A DNA stretch of 23,033 nucleotides. It comes from Deltaproteobacteria bacterium. Lineage in GTDB: Bacteria; Desulfobacterota; GWC2-55-46; DRQE01. Position numbers and translations under genes: made by a program. The notes under the pieces were generated by a model. The model worked only from the letters and a program-made list of their open reading frames with translations. It ran no database searches and was not told the DNA's origin. Below, in pieces: positions 12,829-20,375 of the stretch. Position 1 is the stretch's first letter, and the number at the start of each line of letters is the position of its first letter. The stretch is taken from NCBI GenBank assembly GCA_016219165.1, contig JACRCB010000063.1:1-23033 (forward strand), given 5' to 3'.

Positions 12829-15105
12829 CTAAACAGGCGTTCCCGCCGCAAGTCCGGGAAGAACGATGACGCCTTCCTCGCGGACATCCACCCTGAAAAA
12901 ATCCCCCTCTTTCCACTTAAGCGTTATGGGGACCTTCACCCTGTCGTCTATGACCCTTTTTAAGAACCTTGCGCCGTACTTGGCGTTGTAACCCGCTTCA
13001 ACGAGTGAGTCTTGAGCCTCCTCGGTAATGAAGAGTTGCTTGGAATACTTCGCCATGTCCTCTCTCAGCCTGTCGAGATACATGGCGGTTATGTCCCGGA
13101 CCTCGCTTCTCGTAAGCGGGGTGAATGTTATTATATCGTCTATGCGGTTTATGAATTCGGGGCTGAAGGTCTGCTCCACTTCCTTCATGATGCTTTTCTT
13201 GAGTTCCTCGGTCTTAAGCCCCTCCTGCAGGAACCCGAGCGGCTTAAGGAATTTCTTGAACTGGTCGCTTCCGAGGTTGCTCGTCATGATGATGACGGTA
13301 TCGCTGAAATATACCCTCTTGCCTCTGCCGTCCGTAAGCCACCCCTCATCAAAGACCTGCAAGAAGAGGTTCAGCACATACGGGTGCGCCTTCTCCACCT
13401 CATCGAGGAGCACGACGGAATATGGATTGTCCCTTATCTGATTGGTAAGTATCCCTCCCCGTTCGCTTCCGACTATGCCCCTGGGCATTCCTATGAGTTT
13501 ATCGACGGCGATTGACGAGTCTTTGTACTCGCTCATGTCTACCCTTACCATCTTCTTTTCGTCTCCGAAAAGGAATTCCGCAAGGGCCTTTGCCAGTTCG
13601 GTTTTACCCACGCCCGTGGGGCCGAGGAAGAGCAATACGCCGTCGGGCCTCGAGTAATTTTCCTTAAGCGGCCCCTTATTGAGCCTCAATCTCTTTGCCA
13701 TGGCCCCTATCGCCTCTTTCTGCCCGACCACCCTCTTTGTGAGGGCGTTCTCCATCTCCTTGAACCGTTCGGTGGTGTCCCTGAATATCATATCCACGGG
13801 TATCTTCGTCTCCTGGGAAATCACCTCTATTACGTCCCCCGCGCCTACCTCGCCGCCGCTTCGGTGTATCTCGACCTTGACGCTTGCGGTGTCGAGCCAG
13901 CCTATAACCTTATCCGGAAGTTTAAGGCTCCTTACATACCTCTGGCTCATATCGAGCGCGGTATCGATAGCGTCGTCGCTTATCTTCACGGAATAGTTCT
14001 TCTCAAGCCTCTGCCTTAATCCGTAGAGTATCTTTCTTGTAACCTCAAGCGTGGGCTCCTCTATGTGCACGAGGCGGAAACGCCTGGCAAGCGCTTCGTC
14101 CTCGGCTATAAACTCCTTATATTCGGCAAGGGTGGTAGCCCCTATCATCTGGACCTCTCCCCTCGAGAGCGTCGATTTGAATATATTCGCCGCATCCGAC
14201 GGCACACCCATCGCGCTTCCGGCGCCGATAAGGGTATGCGCCTCATCCACAAAAAAGATTATATTCTTCCTTTCCTTTATCTCCTTTATTATCTTTTCTA
14301 TCCTGTCTTCGAACATCCCCCTGAATATGGTGCCCGCCACAACGGAGTTCATCTGGAGGTTTACAACCTGCTTGCCCCTGAGCCTTTTCGGCGCAAGATT
14401 GGGCTCGAGTTCTATCCGTCTGGCAAGCCCCTCGGCAACCGCGGTCTTGCCGACCCCCGGCTCCCCTACGAGCATCACGGAGTTGCTTCTTTCCACGTGG
14501 CAGAGGATTTCCATCACCTGGTCTATCTCCATGTCCCTGCCTATGACCGGGGAGAGCCTGTCGAACCTCGCCAGTTTATTGAGGTTCACCGCGAAGTGCT
14601 TCAGGTTCGGAGGAAGTTCATATTTCTTCTTCCACTCCTCTTCCATCTCCTCCTTGGTCCGGATCCTCACGGTAATCCTTCTCATCACATAATCGGAGTC
14701 GAGACCGAAACTGCGGAATATCTTTGCGGGAAGGCTGTGGTTTTCCTGGAATATCGCCATAAAGAGGTCGGTTGAGTCCACCTCGTCGCGGCCCCAGCGG
14801 TGGGCCTCGTCTCTGGCGAGCCTGAATATATTCTTTGTGGCGGGAGGAACCTTGAGCCCTAATCCTATATACTGGCGGGATACGTTCAGATGTTCGTTCA
14901 GGAAGTTAATGACGTGGTTGATATCGAGGTTTAGATCGTCCATCACGTCGCGGAAGAATTTTTCCTCGACCTTTGAGAATGCCACGAAGAGATGCTCTAC
15001 GCCGAGGTAATAGTGCTGGCGCTTTTTACTCTCCTCTATGGCGGCCTCGAAGACCTGCTGCGCCCGCGGGCCGAGGTGTTCTTTCAGTTCGTCCAGTTCG
15101 GTCAT
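12829..15105 (-). CDS. ClpA/ClpC-like AAA+ unfoldase, variant pore loops
   Basis: This 758-residue two-ring Clp ATPase has a Clp_N domain (about 5-145) and D1 with Walker A GEPGVGKT (214-221) and Walker B FFVDEAH (284-290). D2 has Walker A GPTGVGKT (495-502), Walker B VVLLDEVEKAH (564-574), sensor 1 TSN (608-610), arginine finger R654 and sensor 2 GAR (711-713). No UVR/M-domain lies between D1 and D2, so the layout is ClpA-like. LGF (623-625) fits the ClpP-docking tripeptide, so partnership with ClpP is plausible. Oddities: D2 pore loop 1 is GIVG (543-546) where GYVG is expected, and D1 has IFRG (260-263) for KYRG. AGGGG lies 8 bases before the ATG. It follows dnaJ by 159 bases. No clpS or clpP is nearby. 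Confidence 0.92.
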   Translation of the reverse strand: MTELDELKEHLGPRAQQVFEAAIEESKKRQHYYLGVEHLFVAFSKVEEKFFRDVMDDLNLDINHVINFLNEHLNVSRQYIGLGLKVPPATKNIFRLARDEAHRWGRDEVDSTDLFMAIFQENHSLPAKIFRSFGLDSDYVMRRITVRIRTKEEMEEEWKKKYELPPNLKHFAVNLNKLARFDRLSPVIGRDMEIDQVMEILCHVERSNSVMLVGEPGVGKTAVAEGLARRIELEPNLAPKRLRGKQVVNLQMNSVVAGTIFRGMFEDRIEKIIKEIKERKNIIFFVDEAHTLIGAGSAMGVPSDAANIFKSTLSRGEVQMIGATTLAEYKEFIAEDEALARRFRLVHIEEPTLEVTRKILYGLRQRLEKNYSVKISDDAIDTALDMSQRYVRSLKLPDKVIGWLDTASVKVEIHRSGGEVGAGDVIEVISQETKIPVDMIFRDTTERFKEMENALTKRVVGQKEAIGAMAKRLRLNKGPLKENYSRPDGVLLFLGPTGVGKTELAKALAEFLFGDEKKMVRVDMSEYKDSSIAVDKLIGMPRGIVGSERGGILTNQIRDNPYSVVLLDEVEKAHPYVLNLFLQVFDEGWLTDGRGKRVYFSDTVIIMTSNLGSDQFKKFLKPLGFLQEGLKTEELKKSIMKEVEQTFSPEFINRIDDIITFTPLTRSEVRDITAMYLDRLREDMAKYSKQLFITEEAQDSLVEAGYNAKYGARFLKRVIDDRVKVPITLKWKEGDFFRVDVREEGVIVLPGLAAGTPV

Positions 15106-15264
15106 TTTTAAAACCCCTGGGTTAAGGTTGATTTAACTGAAGGCCAGAGATCTTCTGTTCCCCCTTAAGCCGCGGCGCCCTGCCCGCTCCTCTCCTGTCC
15201 CGGCGGCAGCCCCTTTTTCATGGGAAACCTTGAACTTTTCCGAAGACGATACGTTGAAAATAGT

Positions 15265-16155
15265 CTACCACAAATCTTCCCTTGGGTGATAGGGATTTAT
15301 TTTTTCCAGCTCTTCGAGAAGTTCTTTTGTCCTTTTATCCACTTTCTTCGGAACCGTTATCCTTATGATAACGTACTCGTCGCCCGCGCCTTGCGGAGAA
15401 GGAACCCCCTTGCCCCTGAGCCTCAACTTCTGCCCGCCCTGCACCCCCGCCGGTATCTTGATCTTTGTCTTCCCCTCTATTGTAGGCACTTCCACGTCCG
15501 CGCCGAAGGCCGCCTCCTGGACGGTGACCGGCACTTCCACGTATATATCGTTCTTCTCCCTTCTGAAATACGGGTGGGGCTTTACCCCCACTGTTATGTA
15601 GAGGTCTCCGGCTGGACCGCCTGAGACGCCGGGATTACCCCTTCCCGCAACCCTTACCCGCTGGCCGTCGCTTATCCCCGGGGGGACCCGCGCCTTGACC
15701 TTCTCCGTAGCGCCATCCCTCCTTACCGTAAGTTCGACATCCGTGCCTTTCACCGCATGGAGGAAATCGATAGAGAGGGAGTACTCGATATCCCCGCCCT
15801 TCCTCGGGATATGCCCGCGCCTTCCGCCGAAGAATTCGCTGAAGATATCTTCCATTCCGCCGAGGCCGGATTCAAAATCCGAGAAGTCGAACCCGCCTGG
15901 CGGGGCGCCCTCCCGTCCGGGCATGCCTTCGAAGATAACCCTGCCTCCCATATCATATTCCCGGCGTTTCTGGGGATTGCTCAGAACGCCGTAAGCCTCG
16001 TTTATCTCTTTGAACCTGGATTCGGCCTGTTTGTCGTTGGGGTGTAAGTCAGGATGGTATTTTTTGGCAAGATTTCGGTATGTCTTTTTTATCTCTTCCT
16101 CTGTGGCGTCTTTTCCGACACCCAGTATCCCGTAATAATCTTTATCTCTGGCCAT
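15265..16155 (-). CDS. DnaJ-class co-chaperone without zinc finger (CbpA-type)
   Basis: This 296-residue J-protein stimulates DnaK ATPase and delivers substrates. It has a J domain (about 5-70, with HPD at 34-36 in KKYHPDLHP), a G/F-rich linker (about 75-118: GGFDFSDFESGLGGMEDIFS, then EFFGG), and the C-terminal substrate domains (about 120-290: PPGISDGQRVRVAGRGNPG, PHPYFRREKNDIYVEVPVTV, IPAGVQGGQKLRLRGKG). There are no CxxCxGxG repeats, so it is class B like CbpA, not canonical DnaJ. It lies 103 bases after dnaK, separated by a long inverted repeat, and lacks a convincing Shine-Dalgarno before the ATG, unlike its neighbours. It is followed by the Clp ATPase, so a joint role in refolding or degradation is inferred. 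Confidence 0.93.
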   Translation of the reverse strand: MARDKDYYGILGVGKDATEEEIKKTYRNLAKKYHPDLHPNDKQAESRFKEINEAYGVLSNPQKRREYDMGGRVIFEGMPGREGAPPGGFDFSDFESGLGGMEDIFSEFFGGRRGHIPRKGGDIEYSLSIDFLHAVKGTDVELTVRRDGATEKVKARVPPGISDGQRVRVAGRGNPGVSGGPAGDLYITVGVKPHPYFRREKNDIYVEVPVTVQEAAFGADVEVPTIEGKTKIKIPAGVQGGQKLRLRGKGVPSPQGAGDEYVIIRITVPKKVDKRTKELLEELEKINPYHPREDLW

Positions 16156-16183
16156 TTATAAGGTCTGTAACCCGGGGACTCTG

Positions 16184-16251
16184 CCCAGCACCACTTTTGA
16201 CAGGACTTCCTCCATAACATTCAAAGCCAACGTGTCAAAAGTGGTGCTGGG
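16184..16251. repeat. 19-bp perfect inverted repeat between dnaK and dnaJ
   Basis: CCCAGCACCACTTTTGACA (16184-16202) is the exact reverse complement of TGTCAAAAGTGGTGCTGGG (16233-16251), separated by 30 bases. It lies 7 bases beyond the dnaK stop and 28 bases before the dnaJ start. It looks like a REP/BIME pair or a tiny MITE rather than a terminator, since no T-run follows. In mRNA it would form a strong stem that could stabilise the dnaK message or reduce dnaJ expression. Confidence 0.75.
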
Positions 16252-16258
16252 TGTCTAA

Positions 16259-18163
16259 TCAGGAAGCGCCGGATTTCTTCTCGTTGTCGACCACCTCCGC
16301 TTCGACCACCTCCCCCTCGGCCTTGCCGCTTCCCTTTGCCTTTTCTCCCGGAGAAGAGGCCGCATGTCTGTAGAGGATTTCGGCAATCTTGTGCGAAGAC
16401 GCCGTTACCTTGTCCGCGGCCCTCTTTATCTCGTCTACGTCGTTTGCTTCAAGGGCTTTCTTTGCCTCTGCCAACGCATCCTCCGCATCCTTTATATCCC
16501 CCTCCGAGAATTTGGAATGGTTCTCGTTCAGGGTCTTTCCCGTGTTATAGACGAGGGAGTCAAGGCGGTTACGCTCCTCCGCGAGGGCCTTGATGCGTTT
16601 GTCGTCATCCGCATGCCTTTCCCCGTCTTTCACCATCTTCTCGACCTCTTCCTTGCTCAAGCCGCTCGAGGCGGTGATGGTTATCTTCTGTTCCTTATTC
16701 GTTGCGAGGTCTTTCGCTCCCACATTCAGTATCCCGTTTGCGTCTATGTCGAACGTAACCTCTACCTGCGGCATGCCCCTCGGGGCCGAGGGTATCCCCA
16801 TGAGATGGAACCTGCCGAGGGTGCGGTTATCCCCGGCCATGGGGCGCTCGCCCTGAAGCACATGTATCTCGACCTGCGTCTGGTTGTCCGCGGCCGTCGT
16901 GAATATCTCCTTTTTCTTCGTCGGGATAGTCGTGTTCCTCTGGATAAGCGTCGTCATAACCCCGCCGAGGGTCTCCACTCCCAATGAGAGCGGGGTGATG
17001 TCCAGAAGCACTATCTCGCTTACCTCGCCCGCGAGGACCCCGGCCTGTATCGCCGCGCCGACCGCCACAACCTCGTCCGGGTTCACGCCCTGATGGGGTT
17101 CCCTCCCGAAAAATTCCTTTACGAATTTCTGTATGGCGGGCATCCTCGTCATGCCCCCGACAAGCACCACCTCGTCTATGTCCGAGGGTTTCACCCCCGC
17201 ATCCCTGAGGACCTGCTCGCAGGGCCTGTGACTCCTCTCGACGAGGCGTTCCGTAATCTGCTCGAGTTTCGCCCGCGACATCCTCATGACCATGTGCTTG
17301 GGGCCGGATGAATCCGCGGTTATGAACGGAAGGTTTATCTCGGTCTCCATGACGCTCGAGAGTTCTATCTTCGCCTTTTCCGCGGCCTCTCTCAATCTCT
17401 GAAGCGCCATCCTGTCCTTTGAAAGGTCTATCCCCTGGTCTCTCTTAAACTCCGCAATGAGCCAGTCTATGATGGCCTGGTCGAAGTTATCGCCACCGAG
17501 GTGCGTGTCCCCGTTTGTGGATTTCACCTCAAAAACCCCCTCTCCCACCTCGAGTACGGATATGTCGAAGGTCCCGCCCCCGAAGTCATAGACCACAATG
17601 AGTTCCTCCTTTTTCCTCTCGAGCCCGTAGGCGAGGGATGAGGCGGTCGGCTCGTTTATTATCCTCTTTACGTCGAGTCCCGCGATACGGCCCGCATCCT
17701 TCGTGGCCTGGCGCTGACTGTCGTTAAAGTACGCGGGACCGGTTATAACGGCCTCTTTCACGGTCTCCCCCAGATACGCCTCCGCGGCCCTTTTGAGTTT
17801 CTGTAATACCATGGCGGAAATCTCGGGGGGGGTGTAGAGTCTGTTCATGCTGCCTATTCTGACCACGGCCCTGCCCTTTTCGTCCCTCTCGACGGGATAG
17901 GGGACCATCTTCATCTCTTCGGTCACCTCGTCCAAGTTCCGCCCCATGAACCTTTTAATGGAAAATACGGTGTTCTCGGGATTGGTTACGGCCTGCCTCT
18001 TGGCCACCTGTCCGACGAGTATCTCTTTATCCCTTGTGAACGCCACAACGGACGGGGTAAGGCGGCTTCCTTCCTCGTTGACTATAACCTTCGGCTCCGC
18101 CCCCTCCATTACGGCGACAACGGAGTTTGTCGTGACGATGTCTATGCCTATTATCTTGCCCAT
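16259..18163 (-). CDS. dnaK: Hsp70 chaperone DnaK, variant in the nucleotide-binding loop
   Basis: This 634-residue Hsp70 binds exposed hydrophobic segments in an ATP cycle. The nucleotide domain (about 1-385) has K70 (FSIKRFMGR), E171 (INEPTASSLAYGL), the phosphate-2 motif VYDFGGGTFDIS and VLVGGMTRMPAIQKF. The linker EIVLLDITPLSLGVETLGG, the beta substrate domain and the helical lid follow, with an acidic-rich tail EGEVVEAEVVD. Two hallmark positions differ: phosphate-1 reads GIDIVTTNS instead of GIDLGTTNS (V10 for G10), and TGPAYFND replaces TVPAYFND (G142). The gene has a near-consensus promoter and no CIRCE-like repeat. grpE and hrcA are not adjacent, and the partner DnaJ is the zinc-less kind, so this may be a second, specialised DnaK rather than the housekeeping copy. 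Confidence 0.95.
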   Translation of the reverse strand: MGKIIGIDIVTTNSVVAVMEGAEPKVIVNEEGSRLTPSVVAFTRDKEILVGQVAKRQAVTNPENTVFSIKRFMGRNLDEVTEEMKMVPYPVERDEKGRAVVRIGSMNRLYTPPEISAMVLQKLKRAAEAYLGETVKEAVITGPAYFNDSQRQATKDAGRIAGLDVKRIINEPTASSLAYGLERKKEELIVVYDFGGGTFDISVLEVGEGVFEVKSTNGDTHLGGDNFDQAIIDWLIAEFKRDQGIDLSKDRMALQRLREAAEKAKIELSSVMETEINLPFITADSSGPKHMVMRMSRAKLEQITERLVERSHRPCEQVLRDAGVKPSDIDEVVLVGGMTRMPAIQKFVKEFFGREPHQGVNPDEVVAVGAAIQAGVLAGEVSEIVLLDITPLSLGVETLGGVMTTLIQRNTTIPTKKKEIFTTAADNQTQVEIHVLQGERPMAGDNRTLGRFHLMGIPSAPRGMPQVEVTFDIDANGILNVGAKDLATNKEQKITITASSGLSKEEVEKMVKDGERHADDDKRIKALAEERNRLDSLVYNTGKTLNENHSKFSEGDIKDAEDALAEAKKALEANDVDEIKRAADKVTASSHKIAEILYRHAASSPGEKAKGSGKAEGEVVEAEVVDNEKKSGAS

Positions 18164-18263
18164 ATATTTTTCTCTTAAACCTCCATTTTCCCCTTAAGCC
18201 GCGACAGTCCCTTAAAAACGCCCGTTAACACGCCCGGCCGCGCGCCGCAACCGGTTAAAAATC

Positions 18264-18292
18264 ACTATAAACCGTTTCTTTTACCTTGTCAA
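18264..18292 (-). promoter_or_regulatory. Consensus sigma70 promoter of the dnaK-dnaJ-clp cluster
   Basis: On the minus strand TTGACA (18287-18292, 6 of 6) is separated by exactly 17 bases from TATAGT (18264-18269, 5 of 6). Transcription would start near 18257, about 94 bases before the dnaK ATG. No CIRCE (TTAGCACTC-N9-GAGTGCTAA) is visible, suggesting housekeeping rather than HrcA control. Confidence 0.8.
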
Positions 18293-18325
18293 ACAATACA
18301 ACGCGGCGGCGTAAAATCCGGCCTG

Positions 18326-18346
18326 CCGGGGATGAAACATCCCCGG
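18326..18346. repeat. Perfect GC hairpin CCGGGGATG / CATCCCCGG
   Basis: A 9-bp perfect stem with loop AAA lies upstream of the dnaK promoter and has no T-run on either side. It is probably a REP-like palindrome or a transcription barrier between the PilZ gene and dnaK. Confidence 0.5.
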
Positions 18347-18450
18347 TACTGATTGATATAAGGATAATATAGGGAGCAACCCCCGGAATGTCAAGGGATG
18401 AGGGGTATTGAGAGGCAGATAAAAGCTGTCAGGACGCTTAAGAAACCCAT

Positions 18451-18486
18451 AAAACGCGGAACGGGGCAATCTATTTTCCTGTTCCG
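18451..18486 (-). terminator. Possible terminator of the PilZ gene
   Basis: On the minus strand CGGAAC (18481-18486) pairs with GTTCCG (18457-18462) and is extended inward by two G-C pairs past a mismatch. It is followed after two bases by a short TTTT (18451-18454). It lies about 50 bases past the PilZ stop. Weak by T-run length. Confidence 0.4.
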
Positions 18487-18534
18487 GTATGCTTGGCCGG
18501 CCAGATAGATTTATCAGTTGAAAAGAACGGATAT

Positions 18535-18867
18535 TCAGGAGGCGTGTTTGACTTTTTCTTCGTAGACGCCGGCCAACCCGGGGTCGGCATATGTAAACCT
18601 TACACCCATGCCGTTTCTTTCAACCGGCACCAGATGCTGCGGGATTTTCTTTGCCCATGCCACAACCCCTTCGGCTTCATATTTCTTGTCGGCGGTCACA
18701 ATGGCCAGATATAGTTTTGTTCCTGACATGAAAACGGAGTTTGTCTTTATGCAGAGCCCCCCGCTGGAAATATCCGTGCTGAAAGATACGTACCCGAGAG
18801 GTTTATCCTGCCCGTAGTGCACGATGGTCCTGAAAGCAACCCTCCTGCTTCCCCTCTTGTCTATCAT
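18535..18867 (-). CDS. Single-domain PilZ protein (c-di-GMP receptor)
   Basis: The 110-residue protein is one PilZ domain. It has the RxxxR motif (R5-G-S-R-R9) followed about 22 residues later by D32-I-S-S-G-G37, the (D/N)xSxxG motif; together they bind c-di-GMP. Strands such as KLYLAIVTADKKYEAEGVVAW and the terminal GMGVRFTY complete the barrel. It has no output domain, so it probably acts by binding a partner. GAGGGA lies about 8 bases before the ATG. It stands alone, with 371 bases to dnaK and a terminator upstream, so a link to either neighbour is not supported. Confidence 0.88.
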   Translation of the reverse strand: MIDKRGSRRVAFRTIVHYGQDKPLGYVSFSTDISSGGLCIKTNSVFMSGTKLYLAIVTADKKYEAEGVVAWAKKIPQHLVPVERNGMGVRFTYADPGLAGVYEEKVKHAS

Positions 18868-18996
18868 GGCTTCTTCCCTCTTTTAAAGGTTAATACCTCT
18901 CCCCTGCCTTTCTTGTTTAAAGAAACCCTTGCTACAAAGAACGTTACACCAAAACATCCTCTTTTTCAAGACATAAATATATGCGGGGCGCCGCAT

Positions 18997-19034
18997 AAAA
19001 AAAGCCCCATGGCATTCATAAGCCACGGGGCTTT
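18997..19034 (-). terminator. Intrinsic terminator of the YHS-like protein gene
   Basis: On the minus strand AAAGCCCCGTGGC (from 19022-19034) pairs with GCCATGGGGCTTT (from 19001-19013) as a 13-bp stem with one G-U pair and an 8-base loop, ending in a run of seven Ts (18997-19003). It lies 21 bases past the stop at 19056. Just beyond it is a second small hairpin, ATGCGG/CCGCAT (18981-18996). Confidence 0.85.
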
Positions 19035-19055
19035 CAGAAAAAGAGCCGGTATACT

Positions 19056-19595
19056 TTACTTCGGAGACGTATATCCGAATACGGTTTCCTTCTCCGCGAG
19101 GGCCAGGAAATTCTTAAATGCGGCGTCTGTCCCGAAATAAAAGACCCTGCCAGAGGCGTCGGCATAGGTGGACGCTTCGGATTTGTCGACCGCCTTGCCG
19201 GTCATGGGGTCCTTTGCAAACCGCGTGGAAGGATTGAGTTTCATGTTCAACTCTGCCGCCGCTCCGGTTGCGTGATACACCTTGCCGTCGAGCCTGACTT
19301 CATCCTGCGCCTTTCTCTCGTAGCGGTTTGTCGCCATGTTAACCTCGGCGGGACTGACCTTGGTAAGCCAGAGGCTCGGGCCCGCGCTCACCTTCTGCGG
19401 GATGGGGTTCTTTGTCCTCAACGCCTCAGCCTGCAACGATGCAAGATAGTTCTGCTTGATATCCCGCAATACCAATATCGCCTGTTCCTCCTGCGCATCG
19501 CTCGCCGACCCCGACCGCGCAACCGCGGGCAGAGCCGCGGCAACGAATACCGCAAAGACTGAAACAAACAGAATCTTGAAGACATCCCTCGCCAT
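19056..19595 (-). CDS. Exported protein with cysteine-less YHS-like domain
   Basis: This 179-residue protein has a signal peptide (about 1-27: MARDVFKILF, VSVFAVFVAAALPAVA). Residues 129-165 (DPMTGKAVDKSEASTYADAS, GRVFYFGTDAAFKNFLA) match the YHS pattern DPVCGM...YYFCS..CKxxF, but the metal-binding cysteines are T132, G155 and others. The preceding DGKVYHATGAAAELNMKLNP (about 103-122) may be a second, weaker copy. Function is unknown; metal binding by cysteines is excluded by the sequence. ATG 19595 is chosen because AGGGGG lies 5 bases before it; an upstream GTG (19601) abuts that ribosome site. The gene has its own promoter and a strong terminator, so it is monocistronic. Confidence 0.8.
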   Translation of the reverse strand: MARDVFKILFVSVFAVFVAAALPAVARSGSASDAQEEQAILVLRDIKQNYLASLQAEALRTKNPIPQKVSAGPSLWLTKVSPAEVNMATNRYERKAQDEVRLDGKVYHATGAAAELNMKLNPSTRFAKDPMTGKAVDKSEASTYADASGRVFYFGTDAAFKNFLALAEKETVFGYTSPK

Positions 19596-19697
19596 AAACA
19601 CCCCCTGAATTATTTAATAGTGCTTTTAGAATTTCATCGCCGGACAAATACTGCCGTTACAATGCCCGGTCCCGGAATCTATTCCGGAATTCCCGAA

Positions 19698-19726
19698 ATT
19701 ATATGGCTTTTTCACGGATAAGTCAA
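19698..19726 (-). promoter_or_regulatory. Near-consensus sigma70 promoter for the YHS-like gene
   Basis: On the minus strand TTGACT (19721-19726, 5 of 6) and TATAAT (19698-19703, 6 of 6) are separated by exactly 17 bases. Transcription from about 19691 would give a 96-base leader that starts with a hairpin, CCGGAAT/ATTCCGG (19672-19687), a possible mRNA-protecting 5' stem. Confidence 0.8.
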
Positions 19727-19743
19727 CGAAATTCTCAATGGCC

Positions 19744-19759
19744 TGCGCCATAGGGCGCA
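19744..19759. repeat. Hairpin abutting the metallopeptidase stop codon
   Basis: TGCGCC (19744-19749) pairs with GGCGCA (19754-19759) around ATAG, directly after the stop at 19760-19762. There is no T-run, so it is a weak terminator or 3'-end protector at best. Confidence 0.45.
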
Positions 19760-20314
19760 TCATTTTTCCCACAGGTGTTTGTCCACGTACTGCGCGAGTA
19801 TTTCCTGCATGCCGGCGGGAGGAGGGGTCAGGAAATAGGAATTTATTACTGCATGGGCTATCTCATGGGCGAAGACCCTGTCCGTAATCTTCTCGGCGGC
19901 CAAATATATGCCCATCGACGTGTGCGAATAGAATGCCACGGGAGAATCCTCTATAAAACCCTTTTCCCTGTAAATATCCTTAATCTCCGCGTAGGTGGGG
20001 TATATGTAGACGTTGAAATGAAAGTCGTTGGGGAACATATCGAGGATGGTCTCCACCCTGAACACTATCCTGTCCACGGTTGCGCCTATCGATGCGCGGT
20101 CTCTTTCAGGGTCTCTGCCTAAAAATGCTATGCCGCCTATCTTTTTGCCGAAATCATGGAGCGCGTCTTCATCGGGGTAATATACGGCGGCGTACCGTGT
20201 CTCAAAACTCTGTTGCCCGTTGTTTGCCGCGAGGGCCTCTTGAACGGAGAAAAGAAAGACAACGGTTATGAGGTTTAACAAAAAGAGGTTGCGGGTGATA
20301 TTGCTCGGTGGCAT
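19760..20314 (-). CDS. Secreted HExxH metallopeptidase (gluzincin/MA-like)
   Basis: The 184-residue protein has a signal peptide (about 1-29, ending EALA). The zinc site is H150-E-I-A-H154, and E171 in AGMQEILAQYVD, 17 residues later, is the likely third ligand, the gluzincin arrangement. Residues 78-115 (TVDRIVFRVETILDMFPNDF, HFNVYIYPTYAEIKDIY) match the strand-helix region before the active site in peptidase-MA-like proteins. It is probably a periplasmic zinc protease; its substrate is unknown. No good Shine-Dalgarno precedes the ATG. It follows the HAMP gene by 61 bases and is the last gene of the envelope cluster. Confidence 0.82.
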   Translation of the reverse strand: MPPSNITRNLFLLNLITVVFLFSVQEALAANNGQQSFETRYAAVYYPDEDALHDFGKKIGGIAFLGRDPERDRASIGATVDRIVFRVETILDMFPNDFHFNVYIYPTYAEIKDIYREKGFIEDSPVAFYSHTSMGIYLAAEKITDRVFAHEIAHAVINSYFLTPPPAGMQEILAQYVDKHLWEK

Positions 20315-20375
20315 CGTCTTTTAGGACCCGGAGTCGTTGAGGGGAAAAATACCTTTTAAACAACCGCCAAATCTC

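Larger units (their letters stand above)
18164..18534. other. Gene-free interval upstream of dnaK
   Basis: These 371 bases hold the dnaK leader (with CGCGGCTTAAGGGG at 18190-18203, also found in the clp leader at 15161-15174), the dnaK promoter (18264-18292), a perfect GC hairpin (18326-18346) and a possible PilZ-gene terminator (18451-18486). A 62-codon frame on the minus strand at 18281-18469 covers the hairpin, lies just upstream of the -10 and has no protein-like features. Confidence 0.8.

Noticed and set aside
18164..18300. CIRCE/HrcA operator before dnaK
   Set aside because: No inverted GAGTGCTAA-type repeat is present; only a sigma70-type promoter is seen.
18281..18469. 62-codon minus-strand frame upstream of dnaK
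   Set aside because: It covers a hairpin, the possible PilZ-gene terminator and the -35 box of the dnaK promoter, and has no ribosome site.
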